Part shown: positions 1 to 12,744 of the stretch, in pieces | How the letters are laid out: each line of letters begins with the position of its first letter | Position numbering within the stretch: position 1 is the stretch's first letter | Assembly: GCF_002234675.1 (NCBI RefSeq) | Contig: NC_019875.2 | Coordinates: forward strand, 29,137,818 to 29,201,817 | Direction of reading: 5' to 3' | Source of the DNA: Oryzias latipes | Taxonomy: Eukaryota > Chordata > Actinopteri > Beloniformes > Adrianichthyidae | Length of the DNA: 64,000 bases | Notes under the pieces: generated by a model | Seen by the model: the letters and a program-made list of their open reading frames with translations, nothing else | Told to the model about the DNA's origin: nothing | Databases searched by the model: none | Made by a program: the position numbers and the translations under genes

Positions 1-1599
1 ATTCACATCTTTTCTTACTTGTGACTCCTAAAAAACCTATTTCCTGTTTTGAATGTAAAACTTTAAAGATGTTGATGGAAAAATAACATTTGATTACTTC
101 CGTATGGAGGAAATCTGGCTGTGCCCCCCCCCCTCCCCTATATCACATAACTGTAATGCAAAGCACAGCTGCAGGTTAGACATCCCCCTCCACATGTCTG
201 CTTGTGCCCCCCCCCCCCCTCCCCAGTAAAGAGTCAAGGTCAAAATGTCAAAGCAAACTTTCAAAAAGCTTTCAAAACAGAGATAAATCTCACTTAATAG
301 CCCAAATCGTACAATTAAATCTGAATATGAACAATTACACTTTGGAATTGAGAAAGTAAACAAAACTCATACTACAAAAATTAAAATAAACTGAATTAAA
401 ATGGACAAAAACACAGATCTCTTATATATTTCCAAGCCCAAAGCTCCACTCTAAAGTTACACTGTAAAAAAAAGGTAAGTCAGAATTTTTGAATGTGTTT
501 TAAGCACATGAAGCGTCTGTGGAAGTTACACCAAGATTTTAACTTCCATATTGTTATTGTTAGATATAGAATTTTCAAAGGATGTTTTTTTTCGACTTCA
601 ATAGAATGTTCCTGCAGAAGGAGGTGTCACAGCATCATTGTTTGCCCCTAGTTTAAGATTTTTCCGCACATTTCAGTTTTCTGGATATCGGCGCTCAAAC
701 TGGCAACTCGATAATCTAGTTTTTTCTCCCGTGGTCCTTTTAAGGAGAGGTGTAAATTCCTTTTTTGTTTTTTTGTTCTTTTTTTTGGCTCGCACCACAG
801 AAAGATATTATAGAAAGTCCCTTGAGTCCAAAAAGCGTTCCCCATTGTTAGTGGCTCAGTGGGAACAATGCCAGAGGTATTGGTGCCGCTCGGATGGTGC
901 CAGCACAAATCCAATTTCCTCTTTGAAGCGGGCTTCAGTGCCACGTTCGACCCTGATCCCCGGCCCAGTGTGTGCGTCTGCTGCAGGCCTTTGATCGCTC
1001 AGCTGCTCCGAGCTGTGGATCAGCTGAATGACTTTCATACGTAAAGCCAAACGCACGCCTCACCAATGGCATTCCCCAAAGCAATACTTCTCTGCAGAAT
1101 GCTTCCAATCCAGCCAGTTGAATATCCTGTCTGATGTTTCTTGAATCCAAGAAAGAAGTGAATTATATATTATTTTCCTGCACAAACATTGGTCTTTGGT
1201 CCTCTCATGAACCACTGGGACCAGCAGTTTTCTTAAATAAAAGGGATAAAAATATGATAAAACATATTTACATTGTTGGCAGTTCTAGGACTTCAAAGAC
1301 TTAAGGGGTCAAATGTAATCACAGCCTTTATTTATATTTATACAAAACTGTCTTTGTCATCACAATTTACCCTCATCTTAACCCTAAGAATAAACTTTCC
1401 AGTCCACTCGATACCCATAAAAATTCGGCTATACAGCTCTTATAATAACTACACTCTACCTTAAAAAAGTATAATTTACTTCTTTATGATGTTAATAAGC
1501 TTTGGTTCCCATTAAAGCTAAGCTTCACATTAAGGTCAGAAATACACCAGAAACCAAATAATGTTATAATAGTCAGAAAAGTATGGAAAGAGGCTTTTC
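1..1599. other. Non-genic AT-rich sequence
   Basis: No gene, conserved domain or splice-supported exon seen. Two cytosine tracts with similar flanks (TGTGCCCCCCCCCC.TCCCC near 121 and 203) suggest a small local duplication of about 80 bp spacing. Confidence 0.5.
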
Positions 1600-1905
1600 T
1601 CTTCACATAAAATTCAAAAACTCACTCTGAAGAAAATGTTGTTTTTAAAATGTTCTTGTGGCTATTTTCTTGTGATGGAAGACAAATATTTAAGGAAATA
1701 AACTTTCAAATAGAATTTCTGAGTATTTCTCATTCAAATCGCTGTGAATTAGGAGCAGACGAAAGAAATGCCATTTGAAAAAGATCGTATTTGTGGCATA
1801 GAAAATACGCTGGGTGAGCTCCCTGATTTGGGAGGGGAAGGGGGCGGGGTTTCTCTGTGCCAATTGCCACGCCCACAACACAAAGGTGAATTTTATGCTG
1901 AACTG
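1600..1905 (-). mobile_element. MITE family 1 (AGTCCCACTCTGATGA ends), diverged copy
   Basis: Reverse-oriented partial copy: the blocks TTTCTGAGTATTTCT, TTTGAAAAAGATCG.ATTTGTG, AAAATACGCTGGG and a GGGCGGGG box match the better copies at 29063 and 40770. Confidence 0.65.
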
Positions 1906-2149
1906 CTTTTTTGATTTGGGCTAAAATCAGCATAATCATGAAAACTGGGAAACACTTTGAAAATAGAATTGGATTTCTATCCTGTTCCTTTTAGTCCATG
2001 AGGGTGGAATTGATGTCCAACTTGCGTCTGTCTGTCTGCTGTAACGGACGTTGGGCTGTGGTGTAGTGGCCGCTGCATCAGACTCAGTCAGCCTGTTGAT
2101 GTTTGGAGAACAAATTCAGTCAAAACGCTGTGAAGGTAAAAATGCTCCA

Positions 2150-2940
2150 AAAAGAACGCACTTGTAGATTTGATTTGAGAACTTGTAATATAGAATGTGA
2201 AAACTTGTGCATCAAAAATCTGCATCTGTGTGTAAAAATCTTCTGCTGTGAACTGACAAATTCACATTTGCAGGTGTTCATTCAGAGTTACAACTTCAAA
2301 TCTGTGATTACAACTGCTCAAATGTGCTTCTGCGTGTGCTCCAATCTGCTGGCGCAAATCACAAGTGAGCTACAACTGCGCTCTGAATTCTGACACATTC
2401 CTTGCGAGAAACTTGTGTCAAAACTGATCTGTGTCTGAAAATGGAATCAGGGCGGGGAGGGAGGGTAAGAGGAGGCGGAGTCAACCAATCAGAGTGCAGG
2501 ACTAACTAAAGTTAGAAAGATCTTCACAGATTCGCACTTCCTGCTTCAATAACTCTTCTGAGAAACGTTCAAATGTGACAGCAAGACTCTCAATCATTTT
2601 GTATCGACACACGGCGAGCTCCGCGGAGAAAGGAGCAGGAAGTCCCTCCCCCCCCTGGTTCCATTTTCGGACACAGATCAGTTTTGACACAAGTTTCTCG
2701 CAAGGAATGTGTCAGAATTCAGAGAGCAGTTGTAGCGCACTCGTGATTTGCGCCAGCAGATTGGAGCACACGCAGAAGCACATTTGAGCAGTTGTAATCA
2801 CAGATTTGAAGTTGTAACTCTGAATGAACACATGCAAATGGAAATTTGTCAGTTCACAGCAGAAGATTTTTACACACAGATGCAGATTTTTGATGCACAA
2901 GTTTTCACATTCTATATCAAATCAAATCCACAACCATTCC
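2150..2940. mobile_element. Foldback element with about 290 bp inverted arms
   Basis: The left arm (about 2158-2460) and right arm (about 2645-2935) are reverse complements; for example GATTTGATTTGA..., AACTTGTGCATCAAAAATCTG and TGACACATTCCTTGCGAGAA occur on the plus strand at the left and on the minus strand at the right. The spacer is under 200 bp. The open frames of similar sequence in opposite strands are products of this symmetry and not genes. Target duplication and family were not determined. Confidence 0.85.
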
Positions 2941-3004
2941 ACATCTGTCTAACAGACTTTTCACGCATGAACCACCGATATCGCGCATACGGCGCACATA
3001 TCAC

Positions 3005-3260
3005 CTTCAAACTACATAATTGACACACAATTCCCTAATGAATTGCATATAAATAGCGCAATAATCACGCACGGTTCATGTTCTGCATTGATTAGCGTGT
3101 TCTTTGCATGGTTTATGCGTACTTCTTCCTTGGTTTTAACGTGGTTCATTCGTGATGCACGACCACAACTTTTCTCACCTTTGCCACGTGTTTTCACGTA
3201 TGACCAGTTTTCATCCGCGAAATATACACGAAACGTACGTAGTGGCCTTGAAGTACTCCT
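3005..3260 (+). repeat. Dispersed repeat, copy 1 (second copy inverted at 16260-16530)
   Basis: The stretch with TAATGAATTGCATATAAA, CGCAATAATCACGCAC and GTTCATGT recurs in inverted orientation near 16440-16500 with about 70-80 percent match by eye, and weaker similarity continues for 200 bases (ACGTG, CGTGTTCTTTG, CCAATTTTCAT). No ends could be fixed and no protein is encoded. Confidence 0.6.
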
Positions 3261-3444
3261 TCGTACAAAGCGGGAAATTGGTGAAGGACCAACGTCTGCT
3301 GCAGCTTCATGGTCTTCATAAAAGGCTTTTGGAAACATTTGAAGATCCTTCATTTTTCTTCCATACCTGGAGGTTCCCATTCGTTCCTGAACACACCAAC
3401 ATAGTTGATTACATGAATTAAACCTACTTAACGTTAAAAACATT

Positions 3445-6400
3445 TAAAATGTGAATTTTAGCAGGAAATTCCTTAAATTAGTCATCAGACTGTTTTAAAG
3501 TTTAACATCAGGTACTTGAGGAGTAAAAGAAAACTGCATTTCTCAGAGATACAGAAGTTTTTGATAAAGTCTGGGTCAAATGTGGCATTTTTACACCATG
3601 CGTGATGTTCATAGTTCAGCTGAACCAGCTCTTTAGGTTCGTTCTCCCTGCTTCATGCTGAAGCAGACCTTTCTGTGAGCTCTGAATCGATCATTTTGCT
3701 GTCCTCCTTAGAGTTAAGATGATTGGACGTCAGAAGTATTTAAGATAAGTTATCCTTCTCTGTTGTGATTAACAGATGAAGTTAAAATAACTTCCTCTCT
3801 TTTCTCCCTGCACCTCAGTTCGCTCCTGTTGTGCATTTTCCTTCTGATGACCTCATCCCAGTCCTCCCTCGTCCGGACCGCCTCCCTCCTCTCCTCCCTT
3901 CATTCCTCCCTGTGAGGCCCACAGTCACTCCAGCCATCCTGGAAAGCACCTCTTTTCTTCCTCAGCTGTTTTCTCCTCCTTCTTCCTCCCATTTCCTGGC
4001 CAGCCCAGAACAAAAGGCCCCATTGTCACAAAATAGATCCCAGACTGCTTTGAGCTGCTAAAAGATCTTTTTTTGTTTTTTTTCTGGTTGGAGGAAATGC
4101 AAGACGTGCGCTATAGTTATGTAATCAGAGGGGGTGGGGTGGGGTGGGGGGGCTACACTTTAAAGATAAAAATATCAAAGGAAAACTCCTGAGCTATTCA
4201 AAGGCTGCTGTCTATTATTGGTTTAACCTAACTGTGTTTATCTTGTATTTTTATGTCACTAAACTATCAAACGTACGTTTCTGGGAAGTTTTGAAATTAT
4301 TATGGGATGGCCACAGGACCTGGGGCTTGGTGGCCATTATGTGACAAAGTATGACATTTGGGAATTTTCACATTTTTGCACAATATTCAGAAAAAAAGTG
4401 TCTCTTCGAACGAACCACCAGGTTAGGACTACAACCTGTTGACCTTTGACTTCAGGAAAAGGCAGCCATTCTAAATTTTAAAAAAATGACAGCTAGTACC
4501 TTCTACAAATATTAACTCCTCCAAAGAATTTCGATCTATTGCCGCTTAACTCTCCGAGCATTATTGGGAAAAAATTTGGGTTTTAAAGTTTGTAGGTTTT
4601 TAACGTAGTTAGCGTGACGAGCTCCTAAAAGTGGCGTTCTCGTGTTGCTCGCACATTTTCTTTCTTTTTCTTTTCTATCTTGGTAATGTTGTGACAAAGT
4701 TATACAAAAATCTTTGTCTCAAGAGTGAAACAAAATCACCTACAATATGACCATATTAGGAAAGTGGATGTGGTCAACGAAAAAAAGCTCCAATAAATGT
4801 ACTTTTGCCAATTCCTTTAAACATCACATAGATGTGATGTTCATCATCCCAGATGACCAAAATGGTTGCTGTGGAGATAAACCCAAAAATAAAAGCCACT
4901 ATTTGAAGGGGAAAAAAAAGATTTATTTATTTATTATTTTTTTTATGAATTTATTACGTGGAGCTTTGACCAGGGCGGCAGGATGGGGACAGTGAGAAGG
5001 CGTGTAGCAGCCGCTCAGTGAGGGACGGCGGGTCAAAAGGGGGCAGCGGGGGCAGGTGGTACCAATAGGCTGTGCCACCTCGCAGGTTTTTTTGTTTTGT
5101 TGATTTTTTGCAGTGTGTGTCGCTTCTGAGAATCTGTATTCTCTCTGATTTTGATCATGTGTATCATCATGTGTTTTTGATCACATGTTTTAAAAACGTC
5201 AAAGTTTAAAGCTAAAAGAATGATTTCCTACAATAGATGTGTTTGTGCTGAAACAAAGTATTTAAAAAAAATCCTTCTTCCCCTAACGGGCACATGATTG
5301 TCTGTATTTGTGAGCACGAGCGTGTGTGTGTGTATGTGTGTGTGTTTGTGCCTTTTCTGACTGACTGTTGACACAGTCCTGGGAAATTTCTCACTCCGTC
5401 CACTCAAGTGGTGTACGGACACATTTTGGCCCACACTGATGCAGATCAAAGAAAGCGGAGCCCCACATCTCTTCATATTTCACTGAACTTTATTGACACA
5501 GACAAACCACACCAGTTTGTGCAAATGACTGATCTCCCCAGAGACCACACGTGGAAATATTTCTGGTGACTCTGTGTCATTTCTGGGCTACTTTTTCTTT
5601 GGAAAATAATCCCCCAAGTCTTGTGATTTCAAATGTTGGTCTTGAACCAGCAGCAGAGTTACATTAATTTTCTGTAAAGAGGCCATGTAATCACTGTCTT
5701 CAAGAATAATGCAGCTTTTTCTATATGTTTAATTTGGAACTTCCTCTTGCATGAGTCTTATAGTTGAAACCTATTCAGCATCCATAGTTTTTGCATCTGT
5801 AAATATTGTGCTGTATATGTAGAAACACAAAAACCAATTGAAGTTTATTTATTTTATCACATACTTTTGTCATTTCTTATAAAGTGTTTTTGCACTTTAC
5901 CTACTCGTGTTGAGCAGCAGAAAAGAATATTCATAAAACACAAGAATTGATGTAATTTCCCACAAATCATCATTTTGTCTAACAGGGAGGAAGTTACAAA
6001 TACTTTTTCAATTTCCACAGGAAGAGGACTCATAAATCGTCTCTCATTGAAGAGGTGGACGAGACAAACCCAGAAGCTGATCTAAGTGTGTCTGACATGA
6101 CGGGAAAATATCTTAATTTGGGTCCTGAGGTCGATCCTGTCAGGCTGCTGCAGATTTGCATATTAACTCTGCTGATCGGCTAATTGCAGAATCATTTTAA
6201 GCTGCTTAGGGATTGAAAATTAGAATTATGCAAACAATGCACATCATTTCAAAACCCTTACCTGGTTTCTGCTGTATGTTTTTCCCAATTGGTGGAATTA
6301 GGCAAAGGTTGATCACAGTTCAGGAATATTTTCTTCATTTTGGATTAAATGGGTTCTGATTCTCTCCCATTCATTTCTTTTGTTATCTTTGTGTTTTTTC

Positions 6401-6544
6401 AGAACATCCTAGTGACCGTGAAGTGGGACTTCTTTACCTTTATAGAAGTGCGGTGTGGTATATTCCCCCTGAAGTTATCAGAGGTCTCTTAACGTCCCAC
6501 TGCCGTCATCTTTTGATCTATTTCCAAAGTGTTCCCAGTGGTTT
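3445..6544. other. Non-genic stretch
   Basis: Only short open frames. A pyrimidine-rich block at 3790-4030 (CCTCC repeats) is open on the plus strand but shows no domain. A GATGAT run lies at 6550. Nothing else recognised. Confidence 0.45.
5316..5352. repeat. (TG)n microsatellite, imperfect
   Basis: GTGTGTGTGTGTATGTGTGTGTGTTTGTG within non-genic sequence; shadow open frames of Thr-His repeats on the minus strand come from it. Confidence 0.85.
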
Positions 6545-6935
6545 TTGAATGATGATGATGATGATGATGCCGTTTTTAGCCAAAACCTTTAAAACCTGTG
6601 TCATTTTCTAGGACATAGTTTCTGCAGAGCGGCAGGAGTTCTTTAAAGATTTCACCTCTGTGTTCTTGGGCAGCACCTTGCAGCGAAACCCCGCCCCCCT
6701 TCCCCTCCATGCTGCTGAGAGCTCGGAGCTTGTTGCCCAACAAGTATATATGTCACAAATAAGCTCTTTTTCTTTCTTCTGCTCCCTATTCTCAGCAAAA
6801 TGAAGGAAGAAATACTCAGAAATGTCATTTCCCCCTTAATTTTCTTTTTACGTGTCCGCCATCATCAGGAAAATGCCACAAGAACACGTTAAAAACGCCA
6901 CTTTGAGCGGGAGCGGTCATCAGGGGAGCCACTTT
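6545..6935 (+). mobile_element. MITE family 1 copy
   Basis: Contains the family blocks TTTTCTAGGACATAGTTTC, GCAGAGCGGCAGGAGTTC, AATACTCAGAAATGTCAT and CCATCATCAGGAAAATGCC in family order, with an internal deletion of the lysine-rich middle part (GGATCTGTTTGTCTG block). Confidence 0.75.
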
Positions 6936-8670
6936 AAATTAACAGCAGAAATGAGAGAATCCCCCTCTGTGATCCAGTTTGCCCCCCCCCACCACCACCA
7001 CCACACTGGCCACGAGGATTCGGAAAAGAAAAATGCAGGTCAGAGCTTCAAACTGCACTGAAGCAGCCAAAATCCAAAACTTCAGCTTTTTTTTTTAATT
7101 AAGAAGTTCAAGTTCCATTAATCGTGTGCAAAACTCGTAACTTGAGTTGTAAAATTGCATCCTTCCACATCTGTCCCACCAGCTGTGCCTTTTTTTTAGG
7201 ATGCTAAAACATTTTGCTGGTATGTCATGAAAAAGTTAAAGAATAAATGGTCCCATCATCTGAGATGATGGGAGTGCAGTGATGATCTCATGTGGAGATC
7301 TCATGTAAAAGTGCACCTTCTTTATCTGCACATACATTTCAGAATAACGGCTCCAAACAGAAGCTCCAAATGCAGCACAAGGCCTCGTTTCTGTCAGACA
7401 GGAAAGTTCTGAGACACAACACTTGAGACTTGATGGATAACACATTAGATGCATTTTATTCTTGCAGGCTGAAGGGTTATTGTGGTGGTTTAAGTGTGAA
7501 TGAAGCGAAAGAATCAGCCAAACCGTTGAAGCGCTAAAGCTATTAGTGCTGGATTTTGTTTTTTGTTTGATTGGAGCAAAAACACACAGTCGGCTGCATG
7601 GTTTTCATTTTATACGGACACAGCAGCTAGAAGTTATGACAGAGCTGCTGCTGCTGCTTATTCATTTAGCGGCTTCTTGCAAAGACACACACGCATTCCT
7701 TTCCCTTCTCCGTCAGGGTTATTTTTATCCCCTTTCCACGTCTCTTTGCAATTTCCAAAGCTTGTCTCGTGTGTGTTTAATACATTTACTTCTATTTTCC
7801 AGCACGGCCTGCAGTGAGCAGCAGGCGATCATACCGCTGAGATGTGAAACTGTAGAACCGAAAGCATAAAAACAAACCCTCACTCCCCCCTTTTGTTTAT
7901 TTTCTAACATGGCTCTTGCATCCCCCCCCCCACCCCCACCCCCCCTCATAAAAATAAACAAATGCAACATGAGTCAAAAGCATAGCTTCAAGGTTTTTAG
8001 CATTTTGGTGCCACCTGGTGGCAATAATTATTTAACAATGCGTCATCATATTTATAAGTTATAAATAAAACAGGAATATATTTAAAAAGGTTTTTTTTTT
8101 GTATTTAATTCTAACTACATATCATGGGTGGGTTTTATTTTATTAATGTATGTATTTATTTCATAAAAACTACATTTAGTTTGTCCAAAATTACTCGTAC
8201 TTTTAATATTCAAGGCTGTGTTAGATACAGTCCCATTCAAATGGGAATGGGAATTCAATGGGAAGGTGTGTCCAAACGTTTGATCTGTACTGTAAATAAA
8301 AAGCTGTGGCAGAAGAAAAACAAAACTTCTTCCAAATCAAATAGCTTAACTTTAGAGATGTTGTCTTTACTGTTTTTGTATCTGAGTCTAAAGATCCCAA
8401 AATTTGAGAAAGTGAAACTTGTGTCAGAGTTTGTTTGTTTTTTAACTTGTCGTACAGCTGAGCAGACAGATGAGAGCTGAAAGCCTCTGTGTTGGACATA
8501 TTTTACTGTTGCAATAGGAGTTATGAAACATTTGATACACTAGGTGTATATTTAAATAAACCCCTTTTGTAAATAACGCTAAACTTTATTGATCTTACTC
8601 ATATAAGAAGGGAAAACATTTTAGAGTTTTTGAACAATCCGTCTGTTTTCATGGACTACATACAAAAGAC
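6936..8670. other. Non-genic stretch
   Basis: Contains CCCCCCCCACCACCACCACC at about 6982, a poly-C tract at 7922 and AT-rich sequence. No coding signal was recognised on either strand. Confidence 0.45.
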
Positions 8671-9323
8671 ATCCAGCTATGGAGGGAAATTAGACTCAGT
8701 CGGATTTGTGCGTGCGTAATTCTTGATTTGTGCGTAAATTAGGATTTGTGTATGCATATTCTTGCTTTGTGCGTGCGTAAATTAGGATTTGTGCATAAAT
8801 TTAGATTATGTGCGTGATTTGTTACTCACATAATACGTTTTGTGTATAAGTTAAAAAAATATAAAATGAAAAAAAGACAAAATGCAATTTACGTATGCAC
8901 AAATTAAGATTACAACAGTTTGAAAGTACTTACACACACACACATCTATAAAAAACACACACGAATCCCTTGTTACGCACACACGAAGCCAAAGTTACGC
9001 ACGGATCTACCGTGAGACTCTTTTCACGTCTCACAAATTCGTCCGTAAGTGCTGCGTTTATTACCAGTGGAATGCTCGGTCATTAGAATTTTCCAGCCTT
9101 CCCTTCTAAACATATCCAGACAATGACTCAATCAATACATGAAGACAGTAGATGTTAGTGTTGAACATAGAGGCTACTTACTTCGGGGCGCTGACCACCG
9201 AGATAGGCCGCCATTCTCCCGTGACTCTCTCAGTCTGACTGCCTTTGATTTTTCCGGAAGAAAAAAAACAGTGCCCCCTACTGGTCGTTCCTGTTACGTA
9301 TTTTGTATCAATTCGGTGTCTTG

Positions 9324-10342
9324 GGCCGCCCTTACACTGCATGGTTCAAGTGACCCAATTCCGATCTTTTCCTCTCATGTGGCACAGATCGGATATGACC
9401 GGTGAACGTGTAAGCAGGACAAAAGCGCATGGATTCCGTTTTTCTCAGATCGGATACAGGCCTCTCTTGTATGTGGAAATAAATCGGAAACGAATCGGAT
9501 ATGCATTTGCGTATGCCATGTAAGCAGACAAATCGGATATTCCCCAGTAAATGCGAGTCGTCCTGCTTCAGACCGTAGTCGGAAACCACTGTTATGTCCG
9601 GTCCGGACCCAAATGGTAACTAATGAAGCGGGACACCGTTGCTATGAACAGGCTAGAAACCGTTTATTTCTTTGGGGGGCGTGTATGATGGGGACTGTGT
9701 GTGTGTGTGTGTGTGAGCGCGCGCACGCGCGCTTGCGTGTGTGTTTGTGTAAGGAGAGAGAGTGAGTGTGAGCGCGGAGCGGGGGACTGTCGGAGAACCG
9801 TAAATTAAAAATAAGGTGTGTCCCCCAAAAGTTTTGGAGTCTTTCTTAACCCACTCTGGAGGCTGAGGGTTCAGAACGGAAAAGAGAACCCCGAAGGAGA
9901 ATCCCCCGTGTGTTTCTGACTACGGTCAGAAAAGAGAAGTCATCGCGCAGGAAAGGTTCAACACTTGGATCAAACTGTTCGGACAGCACAACGTCTGCAA
10001 ACACTTCCTCATTCAAAACTCAGAGAGAGCATATAAGACGGCCGAGCAGCCCTCCTTTTTCCTCTCCCCTCTGGAGCGCCCAAGGCAACGCCTCCTTCCG
10101 TCGCCGACTTGCCTCCATGACAACCGCAATCACAAACATCCGAAAGAGGTCCGCGGAAGGCGGAAATGCTGCTACGTATTCCCTCAGAACGTCTACGTTT
10201 GATAGTTTCAGCAATGTATAGTGTAAATGCAAAAATCAGATACGGGTCACTTTTAAAAGATGATGTAAGCGGGTCGTCAAAAAAATCGGATATAGTCAGA
10301 AAATCGGATATGAGCATTAAGACCTGCAGTGTAAAGGAGGCC
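9324..10342. mobile_element. Nested DNA element with GGCC.CC.TTACACTGCA inverted ends
   Basis: The left end GGCCGCCCTTACACTGCATG (9324-9343) matches the reverse complement of the right end at 10323-10342 (GGCCTCCTTTACACTGCAGG). TTG flanks both sides (9321-9323 and 10343-10345), a possible 3 bp duplication as made by Harbinger-type elements. Inside are several AATCGGATA repeats near both ends, a TG/CG run at about 9699-9740 and no clear coding frame. It sits inside the spacer of the foldback element, so it is the younger of the two. Confidence 0.7.
9699..9742. repeat. TG/CG alternating purine-pyrimidine tract
   Basis: (TG)n followed by GCGCGCGCACGCGCGC and again TG-rich; such alternation favours left-handed Z-DNA. 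Confidence 0.85.
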
Positions 10343-10639
10343 TTGGAGAATAATATACTTTTAATATATATATGTTAGCGTTTAAAAGTGAACGTCATAT
10401 TCTCAGATAATAATTTTTACTTTCCTTTAAAGTTTTTTTAAGCCCTGCTACACCCACTGAAGGAAATACGTTTAGAAGGGAAGGCCGATAGGAAAATTCT
10501 AATGACCGAGCATTCCACTGGTATTTAAACGCAGCACCTACGGACAATTTGTGAGACGTGAAAACAGTCTCACGGTAGATCCGTGCGTAACTTTGGCTTC
10601 GTGTGTGCGTAACAAGGGATTTGTGCGTGTTTTTTTAAG

Positions 10640-10670
<31 letters not shown>

Positions 10671-10672
10671 TA
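10640..10672. repeat. (TG)n microsatellite in the right foldback arm
   Basis: Sixteen or so TG units where the left arm has only about five CA units, so the repeat grew after the arms were formed. Confidence 0.9.
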
Positions 10673-10926
10673 CTTTCAAACTGTTGTAATCTTAATTTGT
10701 GCATACGTAAATTGCATTTTGTCTTTTTTTCATTTTATATTTTTTTAACTTATACACAAAACGTATTATGTGAGTAACAAATCACGCACAAATCCAAATT
10801 TATGCACAAATCCTAATTTACGCACGCACAAAGCAAGAATATGCATACACAAATCCTAATTTACGCACAAATCAAGAATAACGCACGCACAAATCCGACT
10901 GAGTCTAATTTCTCTCCATATCCAGC

Positions 10927-12524
10927 CTGCCGCAAACCTTATAAATAAATGACTTTAATCTAAAACTCCAACTTTATCGGACGGTCTGAACTTTTCATAA
11001 GTTCACTGAAACTATTAAAGCCCTGGAAAAAAGTGCTGTGGTGATAAACGTGGTTAAAATGCATTAATGTGGAGGGGCATTAGAAAAGACAAATGTCTGC
11101 ATTTAAGCAAATTTGTTTAAGATTTAAAGCATTTCGGTAAAAAAAAAGAAAAGAAAAGGACAATAAAGTTTTAGGCTAGTCAATCACAATGAACTTTTTT
11201 AAAACCTATTATTTCATCCTAACAAAAGTGATGAGACAGTTTAATTTGAACAGGTGTCTTTCAGCGTCTTTTCTTTTGTCCAGCAGAAAAAAGGTTCTGC
11301 CAGCTTTGGCTCTTGAATCAGAACCGTTTTCATTTCCTCCTTTGTTCTTTCTGAAGTCCACCAGCCAACATCTCTAGAGGTCTAGGACACACGGTGTGAA
11401 AACTCCCATCGGGTAAGTTCTCTATCTGCAGCACTAAAGGCCCCCACCAAACAGGAAATGTTTATATAGAAAAAGACAAATTAGAAATGTTTTCTACAGA
11501 GAACGTAAAGTTTAGTGTGTAAACATAAAGTTGGAGCCAATTTAAAAAAAGTTCTGTGTAACCTTGGGCTTTGTTTGTGACTTAACTGTAGGACGCACCA
11601 TTTATAGGCCTGAGCGGGTCAGATTTATGTGTGACGACCAGCTTTACAATGTTTTTTTTTTAATAGCATCATAAAATGCATATCCATATTTAGGAAAAAT
11701 ATGAACATTTAAATTTCTTTTTAACAAAAAAACAAAAGAAAACAAGCTGTCAGAGAGAAAGAAATTTAGACGCCCTTAGTGCTTCAGATAAACAGCAAAG
11801 TCACCACAACTGAGAGGTAAGGAAACATTTTTGAAGACGCATCACTATTACACAAATTTAAACAACTTTTATGTGATTTGCATTATCTAATGATACTTTT
11901 TTTTAAAACCTGTTCACACTTTAAATCTATTGTTTAAAGACATCGTGTGTGAGTTATGTTGTGTTTTACTAATATTATTGATGATTCTTAAGCATGTGCA
12001 GAAGGGTTAACTGTATAAAAAAAATACAGAATACAGAACAAAAAATGCAATAATTATGCACATATAACTACGTTACAATTCTGAATACAGATTAAACGCG
12101 TTACGTCCTTAGGAAGATTGTAATTATAAGTAAAAATCACAAAAGGGAATAAAAAATAAAAATAAATAAAGTAAATAGAACTAAACATAGAAAGAAACAA
12201 AAAAAAAGATCAAATGAAAAATAAAAAGACAAAATGCGAGAGTAAACTTGTGTCATTATTCCAAAAGATTTACAAATGTTAATTTTTTTTAGCTTTTGTA
12301 TTTTTTGATGCTGAAATTAAGTTAAAATTTTGCTGCAGCTCCACTTTGAACACAAAGAAATCAGGTTTGAATAAATCTATTTCCGCCGTTCATTTCTTTA
12401 TTATTTTACATCATGATTCCAGGAAGTAAACACATTTCATTAATTTAAACAACAAAGTTAAGATGAAACTGGAACAGCACAACTAAATATGTATATTGGT
12501 CACTTGATTCTGTTTATTAGTGGT
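10927..12524. other. AT-rich intergenic stretch upstream of THEM6-A
   Basis: A-rich runs around 11700-12240 and no recognisable exon. Confidence 0.45.
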
Positions 12525-12744
12525 TGGTATAAAAGTGTTTGTTTTTTTCTAAAAGCACAAACATTTGAAAATGTTTAATTCATGTGTGGGTTTTATTTTG
12601 AAAGCACTCCGGAAACACCGGAAAACGATCCTCAGTAAATCTGTGCCGAACTTTATTTTGAAAGCAATCCGGAAATACCGGAAAAGGATCAGGTGGAGGG
12701 CGGATTCAGCAAATCTTGGCCGAACTGAAGTCTGCGGAGGACAG
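12525..12744 (+). promoter_or_regulatory. Candidate promoter and 5' leader exon of THEM6 copy A, with ETS-like tandem repeat
   Basis: A 60 bp unit is present twice in tandem (12591-12650 and 12651-12710). Each unit carries two CCGGAA cores, the classical ETS-factor site. The block is richer in CpG than its surroundings and ends in GGACAG|GTACTG at 12744/12745, a plausible donor that could splice to the acceptor before the THEM6-A start (14165). A TATAAAA-like string sits at about 12527. The assignment as promoter rests on position, motifs and splice logic only. Confidence 0.4.

Larger units (their letters stand above)
8678..10920. mobile_element. Foldback DNA element with about 440 bp inverted arms
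   Basis: The left arm (8678-9111) and right arm (10469-10920) are near-perfect reverse complements, both starting TATGGAG.GAAATTAGACTC from the outside. The six bases TCCAGC at 8672-8677 recur at 10921-10926, a plausible target site duplication. The arms carry subrepeats of ATTTGTGCGTGCGTAA and AAATTAGGATTTGTG type and a CA/TG run of unequal length (short at 8931, sixteen or so units at 10641). No transposase is visible. A second element (9324-10342) sits between the arms. The superfamily is not clear; a 6 bp duplication occurs in several groups. Confidence 0.88.

Noticed and set aside
2103-2900. Similar Cys-rich frames on opposite strands (2103-2393 and 2712-2900), at first like duplicated small proteins
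   Set aside because: They are the two arms of a foldback repeat read outward; neither has a domain or splice support.
7546-7869. Two overlapping plus-strand frames of 84-107 codons
   Set aside because: Neither has a recognisable domain, a splice-supported boundary or consistent coding composition.
9910-10221. Ser/Arg-rich frame inside the nested DNA element
   Set aside because: No similarity to any transposase I know; probably a chance frame in GC-rich element sequence.
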